A stretch of 43,840 nucleotides of DNA from Epilithonimonas hispanica (GCF_003385395.1 NZ_QNUG01000030.1:1-43840), one strand, 5' to 3'. Shown: positions 24,695-34,376, counted from the stretch's first letter. Notes: generated by a model from the sequence alone, not told the origin. Numbers and translations are program-made.

Positions 24695-24744
24695 AATACC
24701 CCTTTTGTGGTATTGACTGAATAGCAGCATGTAACTTAACTTTG
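24695..24744 (+). promoter_or_regulatory. Promoter with overlapping palindrome, upstream of delta-60 T9SS gene
   Basis: TTG at 24713-24715, a 21-bp spacer, then TAACTTTG at 24737-24744, 17 bp before the ATG. An inverted repeat AATACC-N8-GGTATT (24695-24714) reaches the -33 element and gains one further pair inside. It could be an operator, perhaps for the adjacent LuxR-type regulator. The rest of 24500-24694 is AT-rich with nothing I can name. Confidence 0.55.
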
Positions 24745-24761
24745 AGGAAAAATTTAACATT

Positions 24762-26171
24762 ATGAGAAACATTTTACTTCAGTTCTTGTTGTTTACAGTA
24801 ACTTCTGTAGGGACAAATGCACAATCTCTAGATAATTCCTTTGGTACAAATGGCACCGTGACCCATACCGGGTTGGGGAATTATTTCGAAGCGACAGAGC
24901 TTCCCGATGGCAACGTAATCCTTAGTGGCGACTACGAAACAGAAACAGAATCCAAAGCCCTCATTATCAAACTAAAGCCAAATGGTAGCATAGACACTTC
25001 TTTTGGGACAAATGGCAAATATATTATCGATCAATATCCTAGCTACGATTACTATGAAACCTTTTCTAAAGCAATCGCATTGCCCGACGGAAAGCTAATT
25101 GTTTTATATGGTTCGATATATGATAATGGTATTGACCCAGAAAGCGTAGATATAAGAATAATGCGATTAAATGCTAATGGCACTGTAGACAACAGCTTTT
25201 CCGGATATAGTGAACAAAACATATCTGAAGATGATTATCCTTATGGCCTTGTAAGGCTACCATCTGGCAAGCTCCTGATGTATGGCTCTAATTATATGAT
25301 GAGATTCAACGACAACGGCATGCTAGATACCAGCTATGCCAACAATGGCACCAGAACAATTTCATTAAATATTGAAGAACTAAACTTGATTGGGGATGCT
25401 GTCTACCTTTACAATTATAGCGACAAAATGCTTGTAAGGCTGGATAACGAAAGCTCGAGCAACACTAAAACCTATAACCTGCCGGAGAATTCTTCTTTTT
25501 ATTTTTTCGGAAACAATATCTATATTCATGATATAAGTAGCTACAGTGTCATTAAAAAACTAGACTCAAATTTTAACCTTGTAAATAATTTCGCCAACGG
25601 AGGAACGGCAACTTTTGATGAGTTTTTTGGTTACAATTTTATATTTCAGCCACAAGGAAGCATTATAGCAAAAGAATACAGTTACGTATACGATAACGAC
25701 TGGAATCATATCAGTACAGATGTGAAATACAGGAGAGTAAACCCAGATGGTTCTTTGGACCTAACTTTCGGGACAGGTGGTGTATACAAAATTAATATTC
25801 CTGCAACTGCTCCTTACTATTACTACAGTGACGAATATATTCATTCCAATGGAAAATTATATCACTTATTTTATGATAAGGTTGCCAACAACATTTACAT
25901 AAAGAGAAGCAACCTTTCAAATGAAGTTCTTGCTGTGAGCGATAATGCTCCTGCAAAAGATGTTAGGATTATGCAAAACCCAGTTTATGAAACCTTGAAA
26001 TTAAGCAGCCAACTTTTTAAGGCAAAAATATATGATATAAGTGGGAAGGACACAGGCATTCTATTCGAAGGCAAGCAAGCATCTGTGCAAAACTTAAAAC
26101 CCGGCGTTTACCTCATTAACGCAGTTTCGGAATCTGGTAGTAAAATCAGCTTGAAATTTATAAAAAAATAA
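24762..26171 (+). CDS. Secreted delta-60 repeat protein with T9SS type A sorting domain
   Basis: A 469-residue exported protein. The signal peptide (LLQFLLFTVTSVGTNAQS) ends near residue 22. At least five delta-60 repeats are visible, marked by LDNSFGTNGTV, IDTSFGTNGKY, VDNSFSGYSE, LDTSYANNGTR and LDLTFGTGGVY. The last 75 or so residues are a sorting domain (VRIMQNPVYETLKLSS ... KPGVYLINAVSESG ... LKFIKK) that directs it through the type IX system. The repeats are expected to form a beta-propeller-like structure; the ligand is unknown. It has its own promoter and a strong shared terminator. Confidence 0.9.
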   Translation: MRNILLQFLLFTVTSVGTNAQSLDNSFGTNGTVTHTGLGNYFEATELPDGNVILSGDYETETESKALIIKLKPNGSIDTSFGTNGKYIIDQYPSYDYYETFSKAIALPDGKLIVLYGSIYDNGIDPESVDIRIMRLNANGTVDNSFSGYSEQNISEDDYPYGLVRLPSGKLLMYGSNYMMRFNDNGMLDTSYANNGTRTISLNIEELNLIGDAVYLYNYSDKMLVRLDNESSSNTKTYNLPENSSFYFFGNNIYIHDISSYSVIKKLDSNFNLVNNFANGGTATFDEFFGYNFIFQPQGSIIAKEYSYVYDNDWNHISTDVKYRRVNPDGSLDLTFGTGGVYKINIPATAPYYYYSDEYIHSNGKLYHLFYDKVANNIYIKRSNLSNEVLAVSDNAPAKDVRIMQNPVYETLKLSSQLFKAKIYDISGKDTGILFEGKQASVQNLKPGVYLINAVSESGSKISLKFIKK

Positions 26172-26210
26172 GACTAATAAACATTAAAAAAAACTAATAA
26201 CCATCTTACA

Positions 26211-26241
26211 AAAATGCTGTTCTTATAGGGAACAGCATTTT
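26211..26241. terminator. Bidirectional intrinsic terminator
   Basis: A perfect 12-bp stem (AAAATGCTGTTC / GAACAGCATTTT) with a 7-nt loop, between the convergent T9SS gene and the DUF4407 gene. Confidence 0.85.
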
Positions 26242-26245
26242 ATTT

Positions 26246-27352
26246 TTATGATAAATCCGATTTTCTTTCTTTCCTGATTTTTAGATCATCTTCAAAATCA
26301 TCAATTCTATAATCTGTTAAAGAATTTCCTTTTCTAATTTTTTCTTTAGAATAAAGTCTAAACTCATTCTCTGTCTTTTCCAAAAGGTAATCATAAGGTC
26401 CAACCGAAGAAATTAGTTTAATCAAAACGGGCGAAATTTCAAGACACACAAACAGTCCCATTATGAAACTTGCTGCCAAAGCAATGATTGCAGAATTTTT
26501 TCCTAATTCATCCAAAGCCTGTAATCTTGCTGCAAATCCATTGAATTTATCTTCGATGCTTTCTGTCGATTTCCTTTCGGTTTCAAGATTGTAATAGACT
26601 TTCGATATTTCCTTATCTAGATATTGCAAACGTTCTTGCTGTTGTTTTTGATAATTTTCGAGGTCTGCTCGTTTCTGTTCTTTGAGTTCTGCCTTTCTTT
26701 TGGCATTAGTTCCATAACCAACTTTTCCACTAGTTAAACCAGATTGTTTTCCAAGAATTTCTTTTTCTAATTCCACCGAAGCTGAATCATAGGCCAATTG
26801 ATAAGTTTTTATTTGATTCTGAATTTGTTTCTTTTCCAAATCAAATGGTCCAGATTGTTGCAGAATTCTTCCGCTCATCTCAGCCTGTAATTGTTTCTTA
26901 TTCCTTTGAATAATGGTATTCAATTGCTTATTGACTTCCTTCTCAAAGATTTTAAGTTCCAAAGGTTTTGAAATAATAATCCCAAGAAAAGTCGCTAAAA
27001 TCAGACGCGGAATTGTCATTAGAATTTGATTCCACCAAGTTCCAGTTTTCTTGATTGAGGAGACAATATATCTATCCAAATTGAAAATCATTAATCCCCA
27101 AAGAAGTCCAAATCCAGCAGAAGCCCAAATATCATCAAAGATTGTGAACATCGCATAACCTGCAGATAATGTTGCGAAAACCGCAGTAAACAAAACGATT
27201 CCTCCTATTCCAGCAAACTTGTTCCATTCGGAAGGTGACTTTTTCAGCAAATGAATGTTCGCGCCGGAACATATCATTAGAAAATGCTGAAACCAATTCA
27301 TTTTATGAGTGTTAGTATTTTTCATTTTTAGTAATTCATCATAATTTGTCAT
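26246..27352 (-). CDS. DUF4407 domain membrane protein
   Basis: A 368-residue inner-membrane protein. Two hydrophobic segments near residues 45-80, one near 110-130 and one near 290-310 flank a long central charged region (about 150-280) rich in Lys, Glu and Gln that looks like a coiled coil. The N-terminal FQHFLMICSGANIHLLKKSP is typical of DUF4407. The function is unknown. The start could also be one of two in-frame ATGs at codons 11 and 18, since the conserved part begins at MNWFQHF. It is separated from the next gene by a hairpin at 27439. Confidence 0.85.
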   Translation of the reverse strand: MTNYDELLKMKNTNTHKMNWFQHFLMICSGANIHLLKKSPSEWNKFAGIGGIVLFTAVFATLSAGYAMFTIFDDIWASAGFGLLWGLMIFNLDRYIVSSIKKTGTWWNQILMTIPRLILATFLGIIISKPLELKIFEKEVNKQLNTIIQRNKKQLQAEMSGRILQQSGPFDLEKKQIQNQIKTYQLAYDSASVELEKEILGKQSGLTSGKVGYGTNAKRKAELKEQKRADLENYQKQQQERLQYLDKEISKVYYNLETERKSTESIEDKFNGFAARLQALDELGKNSAIIALAASFIMGLFVCLEISPVLIKLISSVGPYDYLLEKTENEFRLYSKEKIRKGNSLTDYRIDDFEDDLKIRKERKSDLS

Positions 27353-27438
27353 TTAAAACGTTAAATTGTCACAAATAGTATTAGGTAAAACCAAATAGCT
27401 AATTATATACCAAAATCAATTTTATAATATTAAATAAC

Positions 27439-27468
27439 AAAGCCTGCCTTTTTCAGAAAGCAGACTTT
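27439..27468 (-). terminator. Imperfect hairpin, probable terminator of the ABC-M1 gene
   Basis: Inverted arms AAAGCCTGCCTTT and GAAAGCAGACTTT pair with two mismatches and are followed by T residues on the minus strand, 24 bp past the stop at 27493. Confidence 0.6.
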
Positions 27469-27492
27469 ATTATTTATATCAAATCAGAAGAA

Positions 27493-30400
27493 TTAATCTC
27501 CAGTATTCACAGTCACTTTCACGCCTGCGCCTCCAGATTTTTCATCTTCGTCCAGGTTTACTTTCTCTGGTTTTGATTTGAAATCGTGAACATTATTATC
27601 CACATTCCTGTCAATCAGTTTTGCGTAAGGATCTATTCCGGCTTGCAAAGGTTCTTCATTTACGTAGAAAGTAAAAGTTTTTTCCGGCTTATCCATTTTC
27701 ACTTTTTGGAAAACAAGTTCTTTACCTTCCGGAAATTGTTTGGATTTTGCACCTAAAACAGCAATATCAATATAGTCTGCAACCGGAACTTTTTTAGATT
27801 TTCCTTTTCCGTCAACTCGGTATTTTGCGCTTCCAACGGTAAGTTTCACTTCATATTTAGCTCCAACTTTTTTATAAGAAAGATTCTTAACATAATTCTC
27901 GTAAAGTGTAATATTTTCAAACATATCTTTCACCAGATACTGCAAACTGTCAGGCGTTTCTTTCTTCAGAAGATTCACAAACTCTACAGAATTGGTGTAA
28001 GGTGGTTCTTGAAATTTGGTTTGATTCAGATATTTCTTCAAAATCGAATTCAATTTCGCTTCTCCTAAATAATCTTTGAGCGCATACATCACGACACTTC
28101 CTTTGTTGTAATGGATATAACTTTGATTTTCAATTAACATCAAAGGCATTTCGTTTTTCGTTTCTCTAGTTCTACCTTGCAGGTATTTGTCAAGCTCGTA
28201 ACTCAAGAATTTTTTCATTGCCGGAGCGCCATACTCGTGTTCCATCACCATCAAAGCAGAATATTGTGAAAATGTTTCGGACATCATCGCACTTCCTTGT
28301 ACGTTGCCACCAATCACCTGATGCGCCCACCATTGATGAGCAACTTCGTGAGCCGTTACGTAGAATGGTAAATCGATTTTTTCGGGCTTATCAGGTTCAA
28401 CCTTTGTCAAGAAACCGATTTCTTCAGAATATGGAATCGTATTCGGGAACGATTGCGCAAAGGAAGCATAACGTGGAAACTCGATAATTCGGACTTGTTT
28501 GTGCTGATAAGGTCCAAAATTTTTGGTGTAATAATCCAAACTTTTTTGAATGGACGAAATCATTCTATCCAAATTATATTCGTGACCTTTTTGATAATAA
28601 ATCTCAATGTTCACATTATTCCATTTGGCTTTCTTCACTTGATAATCTGCAGAAAGAAATGCATAGAAATTGAGAATTGGCGAATCCATTTTATAAGTAA
28701 AATATCGTCGCCCGTTCGCTTTCCATTCTTTTTGCAAATAGCCTGGTGCAATCGCAATCTGATTATTATCGGTTGAAATCTGAGTCTGAAATCTAATCCA
28801 ATCCGAATCATTAGAAATATAATTGTTCATCCTTGCTTTTGCATCATTCACTTTTGCCAATCTTGGTTTTGGTTTCAGTCCATATTTTTTTCTAGCAGAA
28901 TTTTCCGACAGTTCTGTATCTGCGCTGTAACCCAATCCAGGTAAATTATTAGAATTGAAAAATGAGCCATTTCTAACTACATCCGTTTCTGTTTCGGAAT
29001 TAGCAAAACCTTTCGGCTCAAATGTATATTGAAAATTGAGCGCAATAGAATCTCCAGGTTGAAGCGGTTGATTCAGCTTTACTAGTTTCAAACCAAACTT
29101 TTCATCATTGAAAATATCTTTCCCGGGACTTGCCAGTTGTATTTTCTTGAAAGAATAATGTCCATCCAGATTATTCGGATATTTTAGGATGATGCTGTCA
29201 ATCGGTTTTTGGTGTTTGTTTTTGATGTAGTAAATTCCAACAACACTCCAGCCTGATTTTTCAGGAAAAATATCAATTTTCAAATCCGACGAAACAATTC
29301 TTGGTTGGTCAATTTTCTCCAGATTCTTATATTTTTTCTCGTAATCGACACGCATTTTCTCCATTTCAACTTCTGTGTACGATTTGTTCAAAATATGCGT
29401 GTTGTAATAGATGTATCCACCAAGTCCAACAGTCGAGAACAAGAACAAAAACAGTAAAGCTTTATGTTTTAATTTGAATGACGTTTTCGCTAAAAGATAT
29501 TTTTTGGACAATCCTTTCTCCTTTCCTCTCGGGAAAACCAAAAGCGCAATGAACAATAAGAATAGCATCATCAAAATCCAATACGACTTCACAATGAAAT
29601 AACTATAAAGCACTTGTCCAAAACCATTCAAAGCAGAATAAGGAAGTTGCGGACCATTGGAATTAAAGCTGTACAAAATGCCATTCATTTCCAAATAATT
29701 GTACAACATCGGAAGGAAAACGACAGGAAAAATCCCTAAGAAAAATCCAAAATATTTGTTATTGACAATCAATTGAATAAACAAACTGAAACCTATCAAA
29801 ACCAAATAATAAGGCAGATTGTAAAGGTTAAATTTCAAATAAGTCAAAGGTTCGATATCATAAAATCCTTTGTAAAACTGAATCCCGATGCAAATCAAAT
29901 TAGAGAAAATCTGCATTAGGATGACCATCCAAACCATTCCCAAAAACTTGGAAAACATCAGGTTGAAACTAGAAACTGTACTTACACCAATAAGTTCATC
30001 AATTTTATTTTCACGTTCTCTCCAAACGATATTCCCTGCGAAAAACACAATCAGTAAAAGCAGAAAAAAAGACAATCCTTCTTCTGCCAATTCAGCCATC
30101 AAAAAGGTAACAGGAATAGATTCTGCATCGTACATGGATTTCATATAATTTGAAATCACAATCATCAGAACTCCAAAAATAAAGGCGATAATCCCGAAAA
30201 ATGGCGTGTAAACAATTCTCTTCACTTCGAAGAATGAGAGATAAAAAAGCTCTTTTAATTTTGCAATCCATCCAAAATCTTTTTGAACATTCAGGATTTC
30301 CTGCAACGATTTTTCAGAATTGGTATAAGTTTCTACTAATGTTGTTTTCTTCTTTTTGAACAAAGAAAAAGGCTGTAAAAATTGATTAAAATCAAATTTG

Positions 30401-31194
30401 AAATAAGTAATTCCAACACAAAAAACTGCAATTCCTAACCAAAGCAAACGATTCCAAAGCAAAATACCGGAAAGTGGAATCGTGTTTTCGTTTTGTTCGT
30501 AAGGTGTCCAATATTCGGTGGTTTGTCTCAATGCAAAATTTCCAAAAGGGTCCAGAAGCGAAGCCAAATCTTTGTTCTTGATATCAGACAAAATATTGTC
30601 GCTCAAAATCGAGAGCAAAAGCAAAATCACACAGAAAAGATAAGAAGCTAAAGTACTTCTGGTCAACGTCGTCAATGCAAAAAATATCGAACCGATAATC
30701 AAAGTATTAGTTACGGTGAAAATCAGAAATGGCCACAGATAATTGATGATATTAACAGGTCCTAATTGCGGAGTTCCAAGCCCATAAAGCGTTCCAAAAA
30801 AATAGCCAATCAAGATTCCTGAAAAGACGTAAATCGACAATAGAAAATTAGCTAAAAATCTACCGAAAAAATAGCCAGATTTGGTAATTGGTGTTGTGTA
30901 TAATAAGCCGTGGAAATTATACGCATAATCCTTCTGAATCGCAGTTGCCATTATGCTAATCATCATAATCCCATTGATAAGCACCATAATATTTCCACTC
31001 ATCCCGACAATCAACCTTGCAATTGCCAAAGAGGAATTTTTGATAAGAATAGAATCCGATGTAGAAGTGTCAAATGCTCCGGTTGTTCCCAATCCTACCA
31101 GAACGCCAAGCGTCAGGAAAACCAAAAAATAAATCTGCGTACTCCATTTTTTGAAACCGTTTCTGAGTTCAAAAGAGAATAATTCTTTAAACAT
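27493..31194 (-). CDS. ABC-2 permease fused to M1-family-like metallopeptidase
   Basis: A 1233-residue fusion. The N-terminal half has about a dozen hydrophobic segments in two ABC-2 permease blocks (to about residue 600). After a last membrane span, a periplasmic M1 aminopeptidase-like domain carries the zinc motif HEVAH (949-953) and the third ligand region SETFSQY, 19-20 residues on. The ATG at 31194 (MFKELFSFELRNGFKKW) is chosen because it overlaps the end of the ATPase gene by 8 bp. The longer frame from 31287 would run through that gene. With the ATPase it forms an exporter of unknown substrate. The zinc motif is complete, so peptidase activity is plausible. Confidence 0.88.
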   Translation of the reverse strand: MFKELFSFELRNGFKKWSTQIYFLVFLTLGVLVGLGTTGAFDTSTSDSILIKNSSLAIARLIVGMSGNIMVLINGIMMISIMATAIQKDYAYNFHGLLYTTPITKSGYFFGRFLANFLLSIYVFSGILIGYFFGTLYGLGTPQLGPVNIINYLWPFLIFTVTNTLIIGSIFFALTTLTRSTLASYLFCVILLLLSILSDNILSDIKNKDLASLLDPFGNFALRQTTEYWTPYEQNENTIPLSGILLWNRLLWLGIAVFCVGITYFKFDFNQFLQPFSLFKKKKTTLVETYTNSEKSLQEILNVQKDFGWIAKLKELFYLSFFEVKRIVYTPFFGIIAFIFGVLMIVISNYMKSMYDAESIPVTFLMAELAEEGLSFFLLLLIVFFAGNIVWRERENKIDELIGVSTVSSFNLMFSKFLGMVWMVILMQIFSNLICIGIQFYKGFYDIEPLTYLKFNLYNLPYYLVLIGFSLFIQLIVNNKYFGFFLGIFPVVFLPMLYNYLEMNGILYSFNSNGPQLPYSALNGFGQVLYSYFIVKSYWILMMLFLLFIALLVFPRGKEKGLSKKYLLAKTSFKLKHKALLFLFLFSTVGLGGYIYYNTHILNKSYTEVEMEKMRVDYEKKYKNLEKIDQPRIVSSDLKIDIFPEKSGWSVVGIYYIKNKHQKPIDSIILKYPNNLDGHYSFKKIQLASPGKDIFNDEKFGLKLVKLNQPLQPGDSIALNFQYTFEPKGFANSETETDVVRNGSFFNSNNLPGLGYSADTELSENSARKKYGLKPKPRLAKVNDAKARMNNYISNDSDWIRFQTQISTDNNQIAIAPGYLQKEWKANGRRYFTYKMDSPILNFYAFLSADYQVKKAKWNNVNIEIYYQKGHEYNLDRMISSIQKSLDYYTKNFGPYQHKQVRIIEFPRYASFAQSFPNTIPYSEEIGFLTKVEPDKPEKIDLPFYVTAHEVAHQWWAHQVIGGNVQGSAMMSETFSQYSALMVMEHEYGAPAMKKFLSYELDKYLQGRTRETKNEMPLMLIENQSYIHYNKGSVVMYALKDYLGEAKLNSILKKYLNQTKFQEPPYTNSVEFVNLLKKETPDSLQYLVKDMFENITLYENYVKNLSYKKVGAKYEVKLTVGSAKYRVDGKGKSKKVPVADYIDIAVLGAKSKQFPEGKELVFQKVKMDKPEKTFTFYVNEEPLQAGIDPYAKLIDRNVDNNVHDFKSKPEKVNLDEDEKSGGAGVKVTVNTGD

Positions 31195-32071
31195 TAGTTG
31201 CCATTTTTTTGGTGATACTTGAGAAATACACGTCTTCCAAATTAGATTCCACTGGAATAAAATCTGAGTCTGGCTGAGTTTCCGCATAAACGCGAATCTC
31301 CACTTTACCTTCAGAAATATGAGTAGAAATCACTTGGAATTGTTCTTTCGCCACCTCAACTTCGGATTTTTCGATGAGTTTTTTCCAGATTTTCCCTTGG
31401 AAATCCTCAATCACACCTTTTGGCGTTCCGTCCAAAATAATGTGTCCAGAAGTCAAAACCACCACACGATTACAAAGATTTTTGACATCATCTACAATGT
31501 GCGTGGAAAGAATAACAATAGTATTTTCACCAATTTCGCTTAGGAGATTGTGGAAACGATTTCTCTCCATTGGGTCAAGTCCTGCTGTTGGCTCATCCAC
31601 AATGATGAGTTTTGGATTTCCCAAAAGTGCCTGAGCAATCCCAAAACGTTGTCTCATTCCGCCAGAATATTCGCTGACGTTTCTTTTTCGGGCTTCGAAA
31701 AGGTTGGTTTGATGAAGAAGTCCGTCAACAATTTCTTTACGTTCGTTTTTATTAGAAATTCCTTTGAGAATAGCAAAATGATTGAGGAGTTCTACAGCAT
31801 TCACTTTTGGATAAAAGCCAAAATCCTGAGGAAGATAACCTAGAATTTTTCTGAATTCCTCCTTTTGAGTCAATGCATTCAAATCTCCCAAGAATATCTC
31901 TCCCGAATCTGGAGCCTGTAAACCTGCAATAGTTCTCATTAATGAAGATTTTCCGGCGCCGTTTGGCCCCAGTAATCCAAACATCCCTTTTCCAATAGTA
32001 AGATTTACATTGTCCAAAGCTTTCAGTCCATTTCCGTAGGTTTTACTAATATTACTTATTCTCAATTCCAT
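31187..32071 (-). CDS. ABC transporter ATP-binding protein
   Basis: A 294-residue ATPase. Walker A is GPNGAGKSS near residue 37, the Q-loop region is GYLPQDFGFYPK, the signature is YSGGMRQRFGIAQALL, Walker B is LIIVDEPTAGLDP, and the switch His is in STHIVDDV. It is the energy-supplying partner of the permease-M1 fusion, whose start overlaps its last 8 bp (translational coupling likely). A C-terminal extension of about 75 residues is present, as in many ABC-2 drug/antibiotic-type ATPases. Confidence 0.92.
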   Translation of the reverse strand: MELRISNISKTYGNGLKALDNVNLTIGKGMFGLLGPNGAGKSSLMRTIAGLQAPDSGEIFLGDLNALTQKEEFRKILGYLPQDFGFYPKVNAVELLNHFAILKGISNKNERKEIVDGLLHQTNLFEARKRNVSEYSGGMRQRFGIAQALLGNPKLIIVDEPTAGLDPMERNRFHNLLSEIGENTIVILSTHIVDDVKNLCNRVVVLTSGHIILDGTPKGVIEDFQGKIWKKLIEKSEVEVAKEQFQVISTHISEGKVEIRVYAETQPDSDFIPVESNLEDVYFSSITKKMATNV

Positions 32072-32211
32072 AGTTATATTTTTAATATTATAATTTATTA
32101 GACGATTGGTAATATTATTTGTTACAAAACATCAGAGAAATTAGAGAATATGAATAGAATCAATTCAGAATTTTATAACATTGTCTACCAATTATAATGT
32201 ATTCGAAGTTT

Positions 32212-32253
32212 CAAAATTAAATTAGCAAAAAAGAGTTAGAGGTATTATATTTG
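32212..32253. promoter_or_regulatory. Two divergent candidate -7 elements
   Basis: Plus strand: TATATTTG at 32246-32253, 22 bp before the lipoprotein ATG. Minus strand: TAATTTTG (32219-32212), about 140 bp before the ABC ATPase start. Neither has a clear -33 TTG. The two point away from each other. Confidence 0.4.
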
Positions 32254-32275
32254 ATGGTAGATTCAAAAACATTTT

Positions 32276-32710
32276 ATGAAAAACTTATTGTGCTTAGCCA
32301 TTATCGCGACGATATCACTATCTTGCAAATCAACCATTAATCCAGATACGCTTCCTAAACCTCTTCCACAAAGACCAACAGAAAATCCTGAGAACGGAAA
32401 TCTAACACAACAAGAAGCCGAAGAAATGCAGAATCTGAAATCAGAAATCCTTGCATTATCTCAAAGTGAAAATTGCTCCAATGCGACTGATTGGAAGTCT
32501 GTAGGATTAGGCGTAAAAGCGTGTGGCGGACCTGTAGAATATATTGCTTATTCTAATAAAATTGATGAATCTAAGTTCTTGGAAAAAGTCAATCTTTACA
32601 ATCAGAAATCTACACAATATAATAAGAAATATAATTTGGTTTCAGATTGTATGTTGGTAATGCAACCCGAAAATATCGTTTGTAAAAATGGAAAACCTGT
32701 TTTCAAATAG
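32276..32710 (+). CDS. Small lipoprotein of unknown function
   Basis: A 144-residue protein. The signal sequence ends in a lipobox ISLSC with Cys near residue 17, followed by a Pro-rich spacer (PDTLPKPLPQRPTENPENGN). The mature part has four further cysteines (ENCSNATDWKSVG, KACGGPVEYIAYS, VSDCML, IVCKNG), which could form two disulfides. I do not recognise the family. It ends 1 bp before the convergent YihY gene. Confidence 0.75.
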   Translation: MKNLLCLAIIATISLSCKSTINPDTLPKPLPQRPTENPENGNLTQQEAEEMQNLKSEILALSQSENCSNATDWKSVGLGVKACGGPVEYIAYSNKIDESKFLEKVNLYNQKSTQYNKKYNLVSDCMLVMQPENIVCKNGKPVFK

Positions 32711-32711
32711 G

Positions 32712-33650
32712 CTATAAATTCTCTGACGGAATTGGATTTTTCTCTAATTCAGCATCTCGATAAAGTTTTTCTTTGCTCCATTTGGCGTGTTTGGAAGGGA
32801 TGATTTTGTGCCCCATTTTATAAGCATAAATCTTGGTAAATTCTGCTCCGAAAAATACAAGTTGGCAAGAATAATTAATCCACATCATCAGCAAAATCAC
32901 AGTTCCCGCTGCTCCGAAAATAGAAGTCGGTTTTGAAACATCAAAGTAGAAACTCATCAGCATTTTCCCAATATTGAAAAGCACAGCGGTTACAACGGCA
33001 CCAATCCAAACAGATTTCCATTTGATTTCAACATCCGGTAAAACTTTGAACATCAATGCAAATAGAACTGTAACAATCGCCAACCCAAGAAGAAAATTAG
33101 TAACCTGAACAATCACATAAGTTTCCAATCCAAAATATCTCGTAATCCATTGATTAGCCAATCCAATAACCGAGGAAAGTAACATACTTGTCAAAAGAAG
33201 AAACGCGATAATCAAAATCATCCCAAGAGAATTTGCTCTGTCAAGAATGAACTTTTGCCAAGCTTTTTTCGGCGCTGCTTCAACATCCCAAAGATTATTA
33301 AGTGTACTTTGCATTTGAAAAAACAAACTGGTTGCACCAAAAACCAAAGTTCCGACTCCAAGCGTTTTCATCCAAAAATTCTGCTTGTCAATCATTGCAC
33401 TGGCAATGATGTCTTGGATACTTTTCGCTCCGTCGCAACCCATTATTCCTTGAAGTTGACGTCGGATTTCACCATTCACAGCTTCTTCACCGAAAAAATG
33501 CCCAGCAACCCAAATGATGATGATAAGCAAACCCGGCAGGGAAAATATTGCGTTGTAAGCCATACTTGCACTTTCTTTGGAAGCCGAGGACGACATCCAC
33601 TCGTTGAAAGTGTCTTTTAAAATTCTCCAAAAAGATTTAAGCTTATTCAT
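32712..33650 (-). CDS. YihY/virulence factor BrkB family membrane protein
   Basis: A 312-residue inner-membrane protein with about six hydrophobic segments. Family features are SMAYNAIFSLPGLLIIII near residues 27-44, TSLFFQMQSTLNNLWDVE in the middle, and a final WINYSCQLVFFGAEFTKIYA. The biochemical role is unsettled; it was once wrongly linked to RNase BN. It lies 39 bp downstream of the gamma-carbonic anhydrase gene in the same orientation, so they may be cotranscribed. Confidence 0.9.
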   Translation of the reverse strand: MNKLKSFWRILKDTFNEWMSSSASKESASMAYNAIFSLPGLLIIIIWVAGHFFGEEAVNGEIRRQLQGIMGCDGAKSIQDIIASAMIDKQNFWMKTLGVGTLVFGATSLFFQMQSTLNNLWDVEAAPKKAWQKFILDRANSLGMILIIAFLLLTSMLLSSVIGLANQWITRYFGLETYVIVQVTNFLLGLAIVTVLFALMFKVLPDVEIKWKSVWIGAVVTAVLFNIGKMLMSFYFDVSKPTSIFGAAGTVILLMMWINYSCQLVFFGAEFTKIYAYKMGHKIIPSKHAKWSKEKLYRDAELEKNPIPSENL

Positions 33651-33689
33651 AGTCTAAATTTCTTTGGGAAATTCAATCTTTATACCAAC

Positions 33690-34208
33690 TTAGTCTTCTT
33701 TGTACCAGCTAGAGTATTTAACATAATTATTTGCGATTCTGTTAATTTCGCCTTCGATAAGATTTTGAGAAACATCTTTCACTTTTTTCGCCGGAACGCC
33801 TGCCCAGACCTCGCCTTCACGGATGTGAGTGTTTGCTACAACTACAGCACCAGCAGCAACAATAGAATTACTTTCCACAAGACAATCATCCATCACAATA
33901 GCGCCCATCCCCACCAAAACATTATCCTGAATCGTACAAGCGTGCACAATCGCATTGTGCCCAATAGAAACATTATTCCCAATAATAGTCGGACTTTTCT
34001 GATACGTACAATGAACCATCACATTATCCTGAATGTTGACTTTATCTCCCATTCTGATATAGTTTACATCGCCTCTCAAAACCGCATTGAACCAAATACT
34101 ACAATCCTTCCCCATCGTTACATCACCGATGATTACAGCAGTTTCTGCCACAAAAGTATTTTCTCCAAGTTGAGGCGTTTTGCCTAAAAGTTCTCTGATA
34201 ATTGCCAT
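33690..34208 (-). CDS. Gamma-class carbonic anhydrase family protein
   Basis: A 172-residue left-handed beta-helix protein with hexapeptide repeats. The three metal-binding histidines are present (H66 in MVHCTYQ, H84 and H89 in IGHNAIVHA), as in active gamma-carbonic anhydrases. Length and motifs match the YrdA/PaaY group. PaaY-type thioesterases belong to this same family, but this gene is far from the paa block and in a different context, so a general carbonic anhydrase-like role is the safer call. The upstream side holds a 7-bp-periodic AT-rich stretch. Confidence 0.9.
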   Translation of the reverse strand: MAIIRELLGKTPQLGENTFVAETAVIIGDVTMGKDCSIWFNAVLRGDVNYIRMGDKVNIQDNVMVHCTYQKSPTIIGNNVSIGHNAIVHACTIQDNVLVGMGAIVMDDCLVESNSIVAAGAVVVANTHIREGEVWAGVPAKKVKDVSQNLIEGEINRIANNYVKYSSWYKED

Positions 34209-34215
34209 ATTTTTT

Positions 34216-34250
34216 TATAATTTGATAATTAATAAATGATAATTGATTTG
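34216..34250. repeat. AT-rich heptamer-phased stretch
   Basis: Five 7-bp units (TATAATT, TGATAAT, TAATAAA, TGATAAT, TGATTTG) immediately upstream of the carbonic anhydrase start. Low complexity makes this weaker than the arrays at 3852 and 35531. Confidence 0.5.
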
Positions 34251-34368
34251 ATGAAAAAATCAGTAAAATCAAACCCATAGAAAAAATCGAAAATCCGCAA
34301 AGCTTCTCATAATCAAAACTTAACACAAGATTGGGATTTGTCGGCTTTTTTCTTCCACCAATTTACGA

Positions 34369-34376
34369 TAATTTTG
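34369..34376 (+). promoter_or_regulatory. -7 promoter element of the nfu gene
   Basis: TAATTTTG matches TANNTTTG. The leader to the ATG at 34474 is about 90 nt. No -33 TTG at normal spacing. Confidence 0.5.

Noticed and set aside
33690-34208. Gamma-carbonic anhydrase as PaaY of the phenylacetate pathway
   Set aside because: It is 20 kb from the block with no linked paa gene; the general family call is safer.
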